Shown here: positions 8,725-18,040 of the stretch, one piece after another | Numbering within the stretch: position 1 is the stretch's first letter | Layout of the letters: the number at the start of each line of letters is the position of its first letter | Assembly: GCF_018613895.1 (NCBI RefSeq) | Contig: NZ_JAGGPH010000002.1 | Location: 1-64,000, forward strand | Direction of reading: 5' to 3' | Length of the DNA: 64,000 nt | Source: Curtobacterium sp. ISL-83 | Lineage (GTDB): Bacteria > Actinomycetota > Actinomycetes > Actinomycetales > Microbacteriaceae | Notes under the pieces: generated by a model | Databases searched by the model: none | The model's input: only the letters and a program-made list of their open reading frames with translations | What the model was told of the DNA's origin: nothing | Position numbers and translations under genes: made by a program

Positions 8725-9494
8725 CGGCCGACCGGTTGACCATCCTGCACGTCTACCCGCGGCAGATGGGGGTCTCGGGGGACCGCGGCAACGTCGCAGC
8801 CCTCGTCCGCCGGGCTGCGGCCGCCGACCTCGCGACCGAGGTGCTCGAGTACGCACCCGGCGACCCGTTGCCGGCCTCGGCCGACGTCGTGGTCATCGGC
8901 AACGGCCCGCTCAGCGCGATGCGGTCGTTGGCCACGGACATCACGCGGATCGGTGCCCCCCTGCGGGACTTCGCAGTCGCCGGCGTGCCGGTCGTCGCGG
9001 TCGGCGGTGGGTTCGACCTCGCGACGAACGAAGTTGTCCCGACCGACGGTCCGCCCGTCGCCGGGTTCGGCGTGTTCGACGCCCGCGCGGTCCGCGGTGC
9101 TGAGCGTCGCGTGAACTACTTCGTGCTCGACACGCGGTACCCGCTGCTGCCGGGAGCACCCACTCGGCTCGCCGGCTTCGAGGACCACGCGACGAGCATC
9201 GAGCTCGCCCCGGGTGTCGAGCCCTTCGCCGATGTGGTGTCGGGAGGTGGCAACCAGGCCGGGGCACCGGTCGAGGGGGCGATCGCCGGTGCCTCGTTCG
9301 GCACGCACACGCAGGGACCGCTCCTGCCGCTCAACCCGCAGCTGACGGACGGAGTGCTCGCCGCAGCGGCTGCCCGTCGGGGCCGCGACTACGCTCCCGA
9401 CGCCGCCCGGACCGAGACGATCGACCGGTACGCGCGCGAAGCGCGCGCCACGATCGACCGGTACGTCGACAAGGCGTTCAAGCGGATCGCCTGA
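8721..9494 (+). CDS. gatD: GatD-like class I glutamine amidotransferase, catalytic residues missing
   Basis: A 257-aa protein of the GatD/CobB-CobQ amidotransferase type that normally feeds ammonia from glutamine to MurT. The fold markers are present: LTILHVYPRQMGVSGDRGN, VVIGNGPLSAM, GFEDH and the FGT..GPLLPLNP segment. The catalytic residues are not. Where the family has the nucleophile in AICGGYQ, this protein reads AVGGGFD (Gly95 for Cys, Asp99 for Gln). Where the family has GTYLHGP with the catalytic His, it reads GTHTQGP (Gln198). It should therefore not hydrolyse glutamine by the usual mechanism. Translational coupling to murT suggests a retained structural role. Whether His196 could act instead cannot be decided here. 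Confidence 0.85.
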   Translation: MTADRLTILHVYPRQMGVSGDRGNVAALVRRAAAADLATEVLEYAPGDPLPASADVVVIGNGPLSAMRSLATDITRIGAPLRDFAVAGVPVVAVGGGFDLATNEVVPTDGPPVAGFGVFDARAVRGAERRVNYFVLDTRYPLLPGAPTRLAGFEDHATSIELAPGVEPFADVVSGGGNQAGAPVEGAIAGASFGTHTQGPLLPLNPQLTDGVLAAAAARRGRDYAPDAARTETIDRYAREARATIDRYVDKAFKRIA

Positions 9495-9512
9495 TCCGGA
9501 CGAGACCAAACA

Positions 9513-9558
9513 CGAAACGGGAGGCGCGGTGCCAGCTGGCACCGCGCCTCCCGTTTCG
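9513..9558. terminator. bidirectional terminator between gatD and the DUF7455 gene
   Basis: Perfect 23-bp palindrome with no unpaired loop bases, each arm beginning CGAAACGGGAGGCGCGG. It lies between two converging genes and could stop transcription from both sides. Confidence 0.75.
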
Positions 9559-9590
9559 AACTGTGCTGTTTGTTCTTGTTGCTCGGAGCG

Positions 9591-9815
9591 CTACTTGGAC
9601 TCGTAGAGTCGGCTGCTCTCGTCGTGCCACTCGATCGCGGTCGCGGCGAGCTTCTCCTTGAACTCCGCACCGTGGTGTGCGCAGAAGAAGAGTTCGCCGC
9701 TCGCCATGGTGGCTCGGATGTACGCCTGCGCTCCGCAGCTGTCGCAGCGGTCAGCAGCGGTGAGCTGGTTGCTGCCGAATTGGTCGATGGAGAGGTCCTG
9801 CACGGTCTGGGTCAT
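9591..9815 (-). CDS. small zinc-ribbon protein (DUF7455-like)
   Basis: A 74-aa acidic protein conserved in Actinobacteria, often near sigA and topoisomerase genes; its function is unknown. It has RCDSCGAQAY followed by ELFFCAHHGAEF, a CxxC plus C-x-H-H arrangement likely to bind one zinc ion. The C-terminus (IEWHDESSRLYES) is typical of the family. It converges on gatD and is divergent from parE, 180 bp away. Confidence 0.8.
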   Translation of the reverse strand: MTQTVQDLSIDQFGSNQLTAADRCDSCGAQAYIRATMASGELFFCAHHGAEFKEKLAATAIEWHDESSRLYESK

Positions 9816-9983
9816 TGCTGTGCTCCTCACGGATCGCAGGGTACCGGGGGTCGGTTCCCCTATTTCAACACGTGATGGCTGGGAGCACCGCATTGTGGAG
9901 GGCCGGTTTCGCTGAGCGCGGAGCGGTTGTCCCCAGTCCGAGGCGCGCCGGTTGCCGGGGCCGGGACTGTCGGTCCGGATCGT

Positions 9984-9989
9984 TACGAT
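9984..9989 (+). promoter_or_regulatory. -10 hexamer of parE (leaderless)
   Basis: TACGAT, six bases before the GTG start at 9996. Confidence 0.5.
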
Positions 9990-9995
9990 CGGGAG

Positions 9996-12122
9996 GTGAG
10001 CTCCGACTACTCCGCACGCCATCTCTCCGTCCTCGAAGGGCTGGAGGCGGTCCGGAAGCGACCGGGCATGTACATCGGGTCGACGGACTCCCGCGGACTC
10101 ATGCACTGCCTGTGGGAGATCATCGACAACTCGGTGGACGAAGCCCTCGCCGGGCACGGGGACGAGATCGGCGTCGTGTTGCACGCCGACGGCTCGGTCG
10201 AGGTCCGCGACACCGCTCGGGGCATCCCCGTGGACGTCGAGCCGAAGACCGGCCTGACCGGGGTCGAGGTGGTGTTCACGAAGCTGCACGCCGGTGGGAA
10301 GTTCGGTTCGGGGTCGTACGCGGCCTCCGGCGGTCTGCACGGTGTGGGCGCGTCCGTGGTGAACGCGCTGTCCGAGCGTCTCGACGTCGAGGTCGACCGT
10401 GGCGGCAAGACCTACGCGATGTCCTTCCACCGTGGTGAGCCGGGCACCTTCGACGACGCGAAGGGCATCGGTCCGGACGCGCCGTTCGCTCCGTTCACGT
10501 CGGGCAGCGAGCTCCGGGTCGTCGGGAAGGTCAATAAGGGCGTCACCGGCTCCCGGATCCGCTACTGGGCCGACCGGCAGATCTTCACCGCAGACGCCCG
10601 GTTCAGCACGGACGACCTGGTCACCCGGGCCCGACAGACGGCGTTCCTCGTGCCGGGGCTCGGCATCACCATCACCGACGCACGGCCGACCGCGATGGAG
10701 GCCGCGGCGGCTCGGGCTGCAGCGACCGGCACGGCCGTGGCCACCGGACCGGTGGTCGAGCGCTTCCGGTACGAGGGCGGGATCGCGGAGTTCGCCGAGC
10801 ACCTGGCCGTCGACGCCGCGGTCACCGACGTGTGGCGTATCCAGGGCACCGGCACCTTCACCGAGACCGTGCCGATGCTCGACGACAAGGGACACATGGT
10901 CTCGACGTCGGTCGACCGGACGTGCGAGGTCGACCTCGCCCTGCGATGGGGCACCGGGTTCGAGACGATGTTCCGCAGCTTCGTGAACATCATCGCGACG
11001 CCCAAGGGCGGCACGCACCAGGCCGGGTTCGAGAGCGGGCTCGTGAAGGCCGTCCGCGCCCAGGTCGACGCGAACGCCCGCAAGCTGAAGGTCGGGCAGG
11101 ACAAGCTCGAGAAGGACGACGTGCTCGCCGGGCTCACCGCCGTGTTGACCGTCCGCCTGCCCGAACCGCAATTCGAGGGGCAGACGAAGGAGATCCTGGG
11201 CACGCCCGCCGTCCGGAAGATCGTCGACCAGGTCGTGTCGACCAAGCTGACCGAGATCCTGACGTCGTCGCAGCGCACGGAGAAGGCGCAGGCCGCGACC
11301 CTGCTCGAGAAGGTCGTCGCCGAGATGAAGACCCGCATCTCCGCACGGGCGCACAAGGAGACCCAGCGCCGGAAGAACGCGCTCGAGAACTCCTCGCTCC
11401 CGACGAAGCTCGCCGACTGCCGGTCCCACGAGACCGAGGGCACGGAGCTGTTCATCGTCGAGGGCGATTCCGCGCTCGGGACGGCGAAGCTCGCTCGGAA
11501 CAGCGAGTACCAGGCACTGCTGCCCATCCGCGGCAAGATCCTCAACGTGCAGAAGGCGTCCGTGTCGGACATGCTCTCCAACGCCGAGTGCGCGTCGATC
11601 ATCCAGGTCATCGGCGCCGGCTCTGGTCGCACGTTCGACCTCGACCAGGCCCGCTACGGGAAGATCATCATCATGTCGGACGCCGACGTCGACGGCGCGC
11701 ACATCCGCACGCTGCTGCTGACGCTGTTCTTCCGGTACATGCGGCCGATGATCGAGCAGGGGCGCGTGTTCGCCGCGGTGCCGCCGCTCCACCGGGTCGT
11801 GGTCATCAACCGGGGCAAGCCCAACGACACGCTGTACACGTACTCGGAGCAGGAGCTCCAGACGGTGTTGAAGAAGCTCGAGAAGTCGGGCAAGAAGTAC
11901 CAGGAGCCGATCCAGCGGTACAAGGGCCTGGGCGAGATGGACGCCGACCAGTTGGCGGAGACCACGATGGACCGCACGCACCGGACGCTCCGGCGGGTGC
12001 AGGTGCCGGATGCCGAGAGTGCTGCGAAGGTGTTCGAGCTGCTGATGGGCAACGACGTTGCGCCGCGCAAGGAGTTCATCCTGGCGGGCGAGGGGCTCGA
12101 CCGGGACCGTATCGACGCGTAG
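9996..12122 (+). CDS. parE: type IIA DNA topoisomerase subunit B (ParE/GyrB family)
   Basis: ATPase subunit of a type IIA topoisomerase, 708 aa. In order: GHKL ATPase motifs (EIIDNSVDEAL, GRGIPVD-like ARGIPVDVEP, GGLHGVGASVVNAL), transducer domain, TOPRIM motif FIVEGDSALGTAK with metal-binding DADVDGAH, and the C-terminal RYKGLGEMDADQL. It faces a ParC-like subunit across a 463-bp spacer, an arrangement common in Microbacteriaceae, where a separate gyrB/gyrA pair usually lies near the origin. That makes topoisomerase IV the likelier assignment, but ParE and GyrB are hard to separate by sequence. The GTG start follows a TACGAT hexamer by six bases. Confidence 0.88.
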   Translation: MSSDYSARHLSVLEGLEAVRKRPGMYIGSTDSRGLMHCLWEIIDNSVDEALAGHGDEIGVVLHADGSVEVRDTARGIPVDVEPKTGLTGVEVVFTKLHAGGKFGSGSYAASGGLHGVGASVVNALSERLDVEVDRGGKTYAMSFHRGEPGTFDDAKGIGPDAPFAPFTSGSELRVVGKVNKGVTGSRIRYWADRQIFTADARFSTDDLVTRARQTAFLVPGLGITITDARPTAMEAAAARAAATGTAVATGPVVERFRYEGGIAEFAEHLAVDAAVTDVWRIQGTGTFTETVPMLDDKGHMVSTSVDRTCEVDLALRWGTGFETMFRSFVNIIATPKGGTHQAGFESGLVKAVRAQVDANARKLKVGQDKLEKDDVLAGLTAVLTVRLPEPQFEGQTKEILGTPAVRKIVDQVVSTKLTEILTSSQRTEKAQAATLLEKVVAEMKTRISARAHKETQRRKNALENSSLPTKLADCRSHETEGTELFIVEGDSALGTAKLARNSEYQALLPIRGKILNVQKASVSDMLSNAECASIIQVIGAGSGRTFDLDQARYGKIIIMSDADVDGAHIRTLLLTLFFRYMRPMIEQGRVFAAVPPLHRVVVINRGKPNDTLYTYSEQELQTVLKKLEKSGKKYQEPIQRYKGLGEMDADQLAETTMDRTHRTLRRVQVPDAESAAKVFELLMGNDVAPRKEFILAGEGLDRDRIDA

Positions 12123-12585
12123 GCGCGCGCGGGCCGTGCGCGGCGGCCGCGTCCGCGCGGGACGGCGGCGTCTCCGGACGACGGCGGCGTCCGCGGGGGA
12201 CGGCGGAGTCAGGGCGGGACGCGGCCGTCGACGTGAGACGGGGGCGTCATCGTGAGGCACCGCCTCCAGGTCGAGACGGGCCCGTATTCGGCGGCGTCTC
12301 GCACGGAACGCCGTGTGCCGGCGCGGCAAGGGTGTCCGAGCGGGACGCGTCCGTCTGCGTGAGACGGAGGCGTCACCGTGAGACGCCGCTTCCCCATCGA
12401 GACGAGGCCGGATTCGGCGGCGTCTCGGCGGAGGGACGGTGTCTCGGTGGGACGCGCGCGTTTCGGCACCGCGCGGCGCCGCCAACGGGCGAGCCAATTC
12501 CGGGCCGGCCTGACCCGACCCGACTGGGCGCGGCCCCGCCGCCGCGCCGCGCCGCGTCGACCCGACGCGCCCCAGCGCCCGCGCC
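12123..12585. other. intergenic stretch between parE and parC, no gene seen
   Basis: 463 bp of very GC-rich low-complexity DNA between the converging parE and parC stop codons. It is dominated by variants of GACGGCGGCGTC and GAGACG and holds an imperfect direct repeat described separately. Open frames here are arginine-rich and have no ribosome site, so no coding call is made. Confidence 0.6.
12214..12431. repeat. imperfect direct repeat, two copies of ~92 bp, 126-bp period
   Basis: Copy 1 (12214-12305) and copy 2 (12340-12431) both begin GCGGGACGCG, continue with GTGAGACGG.GGCGTCA and end with ATTCGGCGGCGTCTCG. They agree at roughly four of five positions by eye. Confidence 0.6.
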
Positions 12586-15072
12586 CTACGCCTCGCCCGC
12601 GGTCCCGTCCAGCGCCGCGGCGCTGCCGCCGATCGTCCCGATCACGGCCTCGAGCGGACTGCCCGACCCGTCACGCTTCGACAACCAGTCCGGCAGCGTC
12701 CGTGCGGCACCATCGGTCCCGACGGCGTGCGGGGGAGCGATGCCCGCCCACGCGACCGTCAGCCCGTCCTCGCCCTTCAGGAACGCGTGCGCCCGCACAC
12801 CCTGCGTCGCCCGGCCCTTCGCCGGGAACTCCGCGAGCGACGACACCTTCGCGCGGCCCGTGTCCGTGCCCGGCAGCGCCGAGGACGCCGTCGACACCGT
12901 GGCGACCACGGCATCGTCCGAGCGGGGAACGGAGCCGAACCAGATCACGGACGCGCCCGGTGCGAGCGCCACTCCGGCGACGCCGCCAGCAGCGAGTCCC
13001 TGCGGGCGGACGCCCTCCGCCGGGAACCGCAGCAACTGGGCGTTCGACGTGATGAACACGAGGTCGTCGGTGGCGGGTGCCTGCGTCGCTCCGATCACCT
13101 GGTCGCCGGGCTTCAGTGTGATCGCAGGTGCCTCGGGCTTGTCCGGCCAGCCTCCTGGGACGACGCGCTTGACCACGCCCGACCGGGTCCCGATCGCCAG
13201 CGAGTCCTCGGCGCCCGGAGACATGTCGACGAGCGCCACGACGGTCTCGGTCTTCGGGGTCCCCAGGTACTCGGCAACCCGGACGCCGGCATCGAGCCGG
13301 ACGGCGGCGGGCGGCACGGACGGGACGTCGACCGGCGAGAACCGGAGGACCCGGCCGGTCGAGGTCAGCGCACCGACCTGGCCGCGGACGGTGGTGACCA
13401 CGGTCGAGCGGACGGCGTCGTGCTTCGATCGCTTCGGGACGCGGACGATGCCGGTCTCGGACTCGGGGATGTCGACGCGGACGAGTCGGCCCGTGGTGGA
13501 GAGCAGCACCCGGCACGGGGAGTCCGCGATCTGCAGCGACTCCGGGTCGACCGCGGCCTTGCGACCACCGCGGACCGGTGCATCCGCCTCGGTCAGGAGC
13601 GTGCGCCGCGGGGTGGCGAAGCGGTCGGACACCTCCGCGAGCTCGGTCGACACCTGCGCGCGCAGGCGATCGTCGGAGGAGAGCAGCTCCTCGAGCGCGG
13701 CGATGTCGGCGAGGAGCTGGTCGCGCTCGCCCTCGAGCTCCATGCGCGAGAACTTGGTGAGTCGACGCAGGCGGAGTTCGAGGATGTACTCGGCCTGCAC
13801 CTCGGAGAGGTCGAACACGTCGCGCAGTCGGGCGCGAGCGGCCTCGGAGTCGTCGGACGTCCGGATGACCTGGATGACCTCGTCGATGTCCAGGATCGCG
13901 ACGAGCAGCCCCTCGACCAGGTGCAGTCGCTCACGGCGTCGGGCCAGGCGGTACTCGGAACGGCGGGTCACCACGGACAGACGGTGCCGCACGTAGACGT
14001 CGAGCAGCTCGCGCAGCCCCAGCGTCCGTGGCGATCCGTCGACGAGGGCGACGTTGTTGATGCCGAAGCCGTCCTCGAGCGGGGTGTGCTTGTACAGCAG
14101 CTCGAGGACCGCGGTCGGGTTGAACCCGCTCTTGATCTCGATGACGAGCCGGAGGCCGTGGGTCCGGTCGGTCAGGTCCTTCACGTCCGAGATGCCGACG
14201 AGCTTCTTGGACTGGACGCCGTCCTTGATCTTCTCGATCATGCGCTCGGGACCGACCAGGTACGGCAGTTCCGTGACGACGAGCCCCATCTTGCGGGGGG
14301 TGAGGTTCTCGACGCTCACCTTCGCCCGGGTGCGGAACGAGCCGCGCCCGGTGGCGTAGGCGTCGCGCACGCCCGAGAGCCCCACGATCGTGCCGCCGGA
14401 CGGCAGGTCGGGGCCGGGCACGAACTCCATGAGGTCGTCGAGCGTGGCGTCGGGGTGGGCGAGGAGGTGCCGAGCGGCCTCCACGACCTCGCCGAGGTTG
14501 TGCGGCGCCATGTTGGTCGCCATGCCCACCGCGATCCCCGACGCGCCGTTGACGAGCAGGTTCGGGAACGCGGCCGGCAGGACGCTCGGCTGCATGATCT
14601 GGTTGTCGTAGTTCGGGACGAAGTCGACGACGTCCTCGCCGAGGTTCTCCGTCATCGCCATCGACGGTTCGGCCAGCCGGGCCTCGGTGTAGCGGGCGGC
14701 AGCCGGCCCGTCGTCGAGCGATCCGAAGTTGCCGTGGCCGTCGACCAGCGGGACCCGCATGGTGAACGGCTGCGCCATCCGGACCAGGGCGTCGTAGATC
14801 GCGCCGTCACCGTGCGGGTGCAGCTTGCCCATGACCTCGCCGGTGACGCGGGCGCTCTTGACGTGCCCACGATCCGGCCGCAGCCCCATCTCGGCCATCT
14901 GGTACAGGATGCGACGCTGCACCGGCTTCAGGCCGTCACGGGCGTCGGGCAGCGCCCGGGAGTAGATGACGGAGTACGCGTACTCGAGGAAGGAACCCTG
15001 CATCTCCTCGGAGACGTCGACGTCCTCGATGCGCTCACCGTCGGGCAGGCCGACTGCTTCCGTGCGTGCCAT
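12586..15072 (-). CDS. parC: type IIA DNA topoisomerase subunit A (ParC/GyrA family)
   Basis: Breakage-reunion subunit of a type IIA topoisomerase, 828 aa. The N-terminal domain carries [13 protein letters not shown], the quinolone-region helix [18 protein letters not shown], and the catalytic tyrosine in ARYTEARL. The tower domain and a long coiled coil ([16 protein letters not shown]) follow. The C-terminal third has beta-pinwheel-like repeats, and I see no GyrA-box, which supports ParC over GyrA. An AAAGG ribosome site precedes the ATG. It converges on parE and is divergent from the phosphodiesterase-family gene. Confidence 0.88.
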   Translation of the reverse strand: MARTEAVGLPDGERIEDVDVSEEMQGSFLEYAYSVIYSRALPDARDGLKPVQRRILYQMAEMGLRPDRGHVKSARVTGEVMGKLHPHGDGAIYDALVRMAQPFTMRVPLVDGHGNFGSLDDGPAAARYTEARLAEPSMAMTENLGEDVVDFVPNYDNQIMQPSVLPAAFPNLLVNGASGIAVGMATNMAPHNLGEVVEAARHLLAHPDATLDDLMEFVPGPDLPSGGTIVGLSGVRDAYATGRGSFRTRAKVSVENLTPRKMGLVVTELPYLVGPERMIEKIKDGVQSKKLVGISDVKDLTDRTHGLRLVIEIKSGFNPTAVLELLYKHTPLEDGFGINNVALVDGSPRTLGLRELLDVYVRHRLSVVTRRSEYRLARRRERLHLVEGLLVAILDIDEVIQVIRTSDDSEAARARLRDVFDLSEVQAEYILELRLRRLTKFSRMELEGERDQLLADIAALEELLSSDDRLRAQVSTELAEVSDRFATPRRTLLTEADAPVRGGRKAAVDPESLQIADSPCRVLLSTTGRLVRVDIPESETGIVRVPKRSKHDAVRSTVVTTVRGQVGALTSTGRVLRFSPVDVPSVPPAAVRLDAGVRVAEYLGTPKTETVVALVDMSPGAEDSLAIGTRSGVVKRVVPGGWPDKPEAPAITLKPGDQVIGATQAPATDDLVFITSNAQLLRFPAEGVRPQGLAAGGVAGVALAPGASVIWFGSVPRSDDAVVATVSTASSALPGTDTGRAKVSSLAEFPAKGRATQGVRAHAFLKGEDGLTVAWAGIAPPHAVGTDGAARTLPDWLSKRDGSGSPLEAVIGTIGGSAAALDGTAGEA

Positions 15073-15098
15073 GGCACCTTTCTGGGACACTGGGCAGG

Positions 15099-16250
15099 AT
15101 GGGAACAAGCGTACCGACGGCCCCCGACGCCACCGCGAACCTCGCCGACGTCTTCCCGAGTTGCCTCGTCGCGCTCGGGGCTGCGGACGACGCGTGGTTG
15201 CGCACCACCGCACTGGAGGCACGGATCACCCTCCACCCCGCCCGTTCCGCGATCGTCGTGCTGGTCGACGGACTCGGCGCGAACGCGCTCGGCGCGCGCG
15301 CCGGGCACGCCCGCTGGCTCGCCGCCGGCAAGAAGCGCCTGCGGAGCGGCTTCCCGACCACGACGGCGGCGGCACTCAGCACGCTCACGACCGGCCGCTC
15401 GCCGGGCACGCACGGCATCGTCGGGTACAGCGGGTGGAACCCGGACACCGGCACGGTGATGAACCTGCTCAGCGGGTGGGACGACGAGGTCCCGGCCGGC
15501 TGGCTCCTCGCTCCGACGCTGTTCACGGTCGCCGAGTCGCTCGGCGTCGAACCGGTGGTGGTCGGCCCGGGGCGGTACCGGTCGTCCGGGATGACGGCGA
15601 ACGTGCTGGGCGGCGGGCGGTACGTGTCGGCCGACAGCATCCCCGCCCGGGTGGACGCCGCGCTCGAGGCCACGGCCGCCGGGCGCTCGCTCGTCTACCT
15701 CTACGTCCCGGAGCTCGACTCGATCGGGCACAAGCACGGTTGGCAGTCGGACCGGTGGACGGCCGCGCTCGAGCTGCTCGACGGTGAGCTCGCCCGGCTC
15801 GACGCCAGGTCGGCCGCGGACGTCGGGATCCTCGTGACGGCGGACCACGGCGTGTTGGACGTCCCGGAGGACGCGAACATCGCGATGGACCCGGAACTGC
15901 TCGTGGACGTCATCGGGGTGGCCGGGGACCCGCGCTGCCGACAGCTGACGGTCGCCCCGGGGACCGACGTCCCGGCGCTCGTGGAGGCGTGGCGTGCCCG
16001 CACCGGGAAGCGTGCGTTCGTCGCGAGTCGCGACGAAGCGGTCGCTGCCGGGTGGTTCGGGACCGTGACGGACGAGGTCCTGCCGCGGATCGGCGACGTG
16101 ATCGTGGTCGCGCGCGGTGCCTGGGCGTTCAACGACGACCGCGCCCTCACGCCTCGCGACGTGCCGAAGCGGATGATCGGCCAGCACGGGGCGATGACGG
16201 ACGACGAGACGCTCGTACCGCTCCGGTTGGCCGGGGCCTTCGCGAACTGA
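15099..16250 (+). CDS. alkaline phosphatase/type I phosphodiesterase family protein
   Basis: A 383-aa alkaline-phosphatase-superfamily enzyme, probably a nucleotide pyrophosphatase or phosphodiesterase. Metal and active-site motifs: [12 protein letters not shown] (first metal Asp), the nucleophile region [30 protein letters not shown], and [11 protein letters not shown] with metal-binding Asp and His. No signal peptide is evident, so it may be cytoplasmic. Its start lies 26 bp from that of parC on the other strand; GACACT seven bases before the ATG may serve as a -10 element. The substrate is unknown. Confidence 0.85.
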   Translation: MGTSVPTAPDATANLADVFPSCLVALGAADDAWLRTTALEARITLHPARSAIVVLVDGLGANALGARAGHARWLAAGKKRLRSGFPTTTAAALSTLTTGRSPGTHGIVGYSGWNPDTGTVMNLLSGWDDEVPAGWLLAPTLFTVAESLGVEPVVVGPGRYRSSGMTANVLGGGRYVSADSIPARVDAALEATAAGRSLVYLYVPELDSIGHKHGWQSDRWTAALELLDGELARLDARSAADVGILVTADHGVLDVPEDANIAMDPELLVDVIGVAGDPRCRQLTVAPGTDVPALVEAWRARTGKRAFVASRDEAVAAGWFGTVTDEVLPRIGDVIVVARGAWAFNDDRALTPRDVPKRMIGQHGAMTDDETLVPLRLAGAFAN

Positions 16251-16364
16251 CGCAGCCTGCGGGACGTCCGTCACGTGCCGGGGCCGCGCCGCGCCTCCCG
16301 GCTGCCAGACCCGGACGGGTCGCCCGGACGGGTCGACGGCCGGACGGCTCGTCGCTCGTACGGG

Positions 16365-17390
16365 TCAGGCCAGGTCGTCGTCCGGGCGCGTGCCGAAGAC
16401 GATCTCGTCCCAGCTCGGCATCGAGCGGCGGGTGCGCTTCTTGCGGTCTTGTCGCCCGTCGCCCTCCGGAGCGGAGGCGGGACGCGCGTCGGACGACTGC
16501 GGCGCGGTGTGGTGCGCCGGGTCCTCGAACCCCTGCAGCGGGATGTCGACCACGCCGACCGATGTCCCGCGCTGGTCGCCCTGCTGCTCGCCGAAGGCGG
16601 CGGACTCGCGCTCGCCCCGGCGGCGGCGGAGCGCCTCCAGGAGGTCGGCGGTCTCGTTGCCGGGTGCGCGTTCCTCGACCGCCGCGGCGCCGATGCGCGG
16701 CAGCGGTGGACGGAGCGGTGCACGGTCCGGCGTCTCCGCGGCGGTGGGAGCGTCGTCCGACTCGTCGACCCGGAACGCGCCGGAGTCGAACCGGGTGCCG
16801 TCGGCGTCCTCGTTCTCCACGGCGCGGAGCCGCGGAGCGATGCCCTCGTCGTCGGTGTGCGACAGACGGTGTGCGTCCCCGTTGTCCGGCGTCAGGGTCG
16901 ACGTCTTCGGGTCGAAGCGCCACTGGGCGTCGTGCTCGACTTCGCCGGCCGTGTAGCGGACGCGGATCTGCCAGCCGTTCTCCGGGTTCTTCCACGAGGC
17001 CCAGGCGACACCGCTGGCGGCGCCGGACTCGAGCTTCGTCGTGATCGCGTCGCCGAACGTGTCCGGGGACTCGTCGTCGACCGGGGTCACGGGCACGCGG
17101 TGTGCGGCGTCGAGGATGAAGGCGCGCTCGGCGAGGACGGGTCCCTCGAACCGGCGGACGTACTCGACGTCGATGTCCAGCGCGGCGGCGACCTCGGCGG
17201 CGTCGGCGCCACCACGGATGCGCGCCTGGACGTCCTTGGGGGAGACGCGCTTGTGCGGACCGGACTCCGGACTCGCCTGCCGGACCTGGCCGGGCAGCGA
17301 CGACGTCACGGGCAACCGGTACTCGGTCCCGCCGTCCGTGGCCAGCAGGAGTGCCCCGGCCTCGACCCCGATGACCCTCACGTCTTGCAT
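16365..17390 (-). CDS. sepH: septation protein SepH (DUF3071)
   Basis: A 341-aa actinobacterial division protein; SepH is known to bind FtsZ and promote its assembly. The conserved N-terminal part (MQDVRVIGVEAGALLLATDGG) and a helix-turn-helix-like segment (VAAALDIDVEYVRRFEGPVLAERAFIL) are clear, followed by the rest of the conserved domain to about residue 190. The remainder is acidic and proline-rich, ending in a basic RRSMPSWDEIVFGTR motif typical of the family. GAAGGCGGA just before the ATG is a good ribosome site. The gene converges on the phosphodiesterase-family gene. Confidence 0.9.
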   Translation of the reverse strand: MQDVRVIGVEAGALLLATDGGTEYRLPVTSSLPGQVRQASPESGPHKRVSPKDVQARIRGGADAAEVAAALDIDVEYVRRFEGPVLAERAFILDAAHRVPVTPVDDESPDTFGDAITTKLESGAASGVAWASWKNPENGWQIRVRYTAGEVEHDAQWRFDPKTSTLTPDNGDAHRLSHTDDEGIAPRLRAVENEDADGTRFDSGAFRVDESDDAPTAAETPDRAPLRPPLPRIGAAAVEERAPGNETADLLEALRRRRGERESAAFGEQQGDQRGTSVGVVDIPLQGFEDPAHHTAPQSSDARPASAPEGDGRQDRKKRTRRSMPSWDEIVFGTRPDDDLA

Positions 17391-17654
17391 GGTTCCGCCT
17401 TCCGAGCGTTGCGTACGGTCGTGCGTCGTACCCGAGGAGTATGCAGCGGGGTGGCGCCGATCAGCGGGAGGCGCACGGGCGCGCCGCGGACTGAACGGGC
17501 CGGTTCCCGGCCGCCGGGAATGGCCGGGCACGGTCGCGGGTTGCAGCGCCAGGACGACCCGCCCGGACAACCGGTTTGCGCTCTGGCGGGCCGTGGTGCA
17601 AACTGTCGCCGCCGATCACCGGCGACGATCTCTCGATACGAGAAATGGATGGGC

Positions 17655-17954
17655 ATGGCCACCGATTACGACGCCCCCCGGAAGACCGACGACTCCTCTG
17701 ATTCGGAGTCGATCGAGGCTCTGAAGGAGCGCGTTCCCGACAAGATGTCGGGGGTCGTCGACGATGATTCCGACAACCCCGGCAGCTTCGAACTCGCCGG
17801 ACAGGACCTGAGCGACGTCGACCTCGACGTCGTCGTGCTCCCGCCCCAGGTCGACGAGTTCACCTGCGTCGAGTGCTTCCTGGTGAAGCACCGCTCGCAG
17901 CTCGACCACGAGTCCAAGCTCGGACCCGTGTGCGCGGAGTGCGCCGCACTGTAG
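17655..17954 (+). CDS. DUF4193 family protein
   Basis: A 99-aa acidic protein typical of Actinobacteria, function unknown. It starts MATDYDAPRKTDDSSDSES, has a mid-portion rich in Asp and Glu, and ends in a zinc-ribbon-like pair CVECFLVKH and VCAECAAL. The second ATG of the local open frame was used because the family starts at MATDYD and GGATGGG lies just before it. A strong hairpin follows the stop codon. It is divergent from sepH across 264 bp that hold promoter space and nothing else recognisable. Confidence 0.85.
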   Translation: MATDYDAPRKTDDSSDSESIEALKERVPDKMSGVVDDDSDNPGSFELAGQDLSDVDLDVVVLPPQVDEFTCVECFLVKHRSQLDHESKLGPVCAECAAL

Positions 17955-17968
17955 ACCGCACGACTCGG

Positions 17969-18004
17969 AACGGCCCGGCACCCCATCAGGGGTGCTGGGC
18001 CGTT
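17969..18004 (+). terminator. terminator of the DUF4193 gene
   Basis: Hairpin of AACGGCCCGGCACCCC with GGGGTGCTGGGCCGTT (one mismatch) around ATCA, 14 bases after the stop codon. Confidence 0.75.
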
Positions 18005-18040
18005 CTGCGTGTGGTGCGGGGGGCGCGGTGCGCGGTGCGC

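Noticed and set aside
4411..8856. A 1481-codon open frame on the minus strand
   Set aside because: It lies opposite the MFS, sigA and murT genes, is Arg/Gly/Asp-rich with no domain, and is a by-product of high GC content.
10832..13996. Long open frame covering the end of parE, the spacer and the opposite strand of parC
   Set aside because: It runs through two well-supported genes out of frame and shows low-complexity Arg/Ser runs only.
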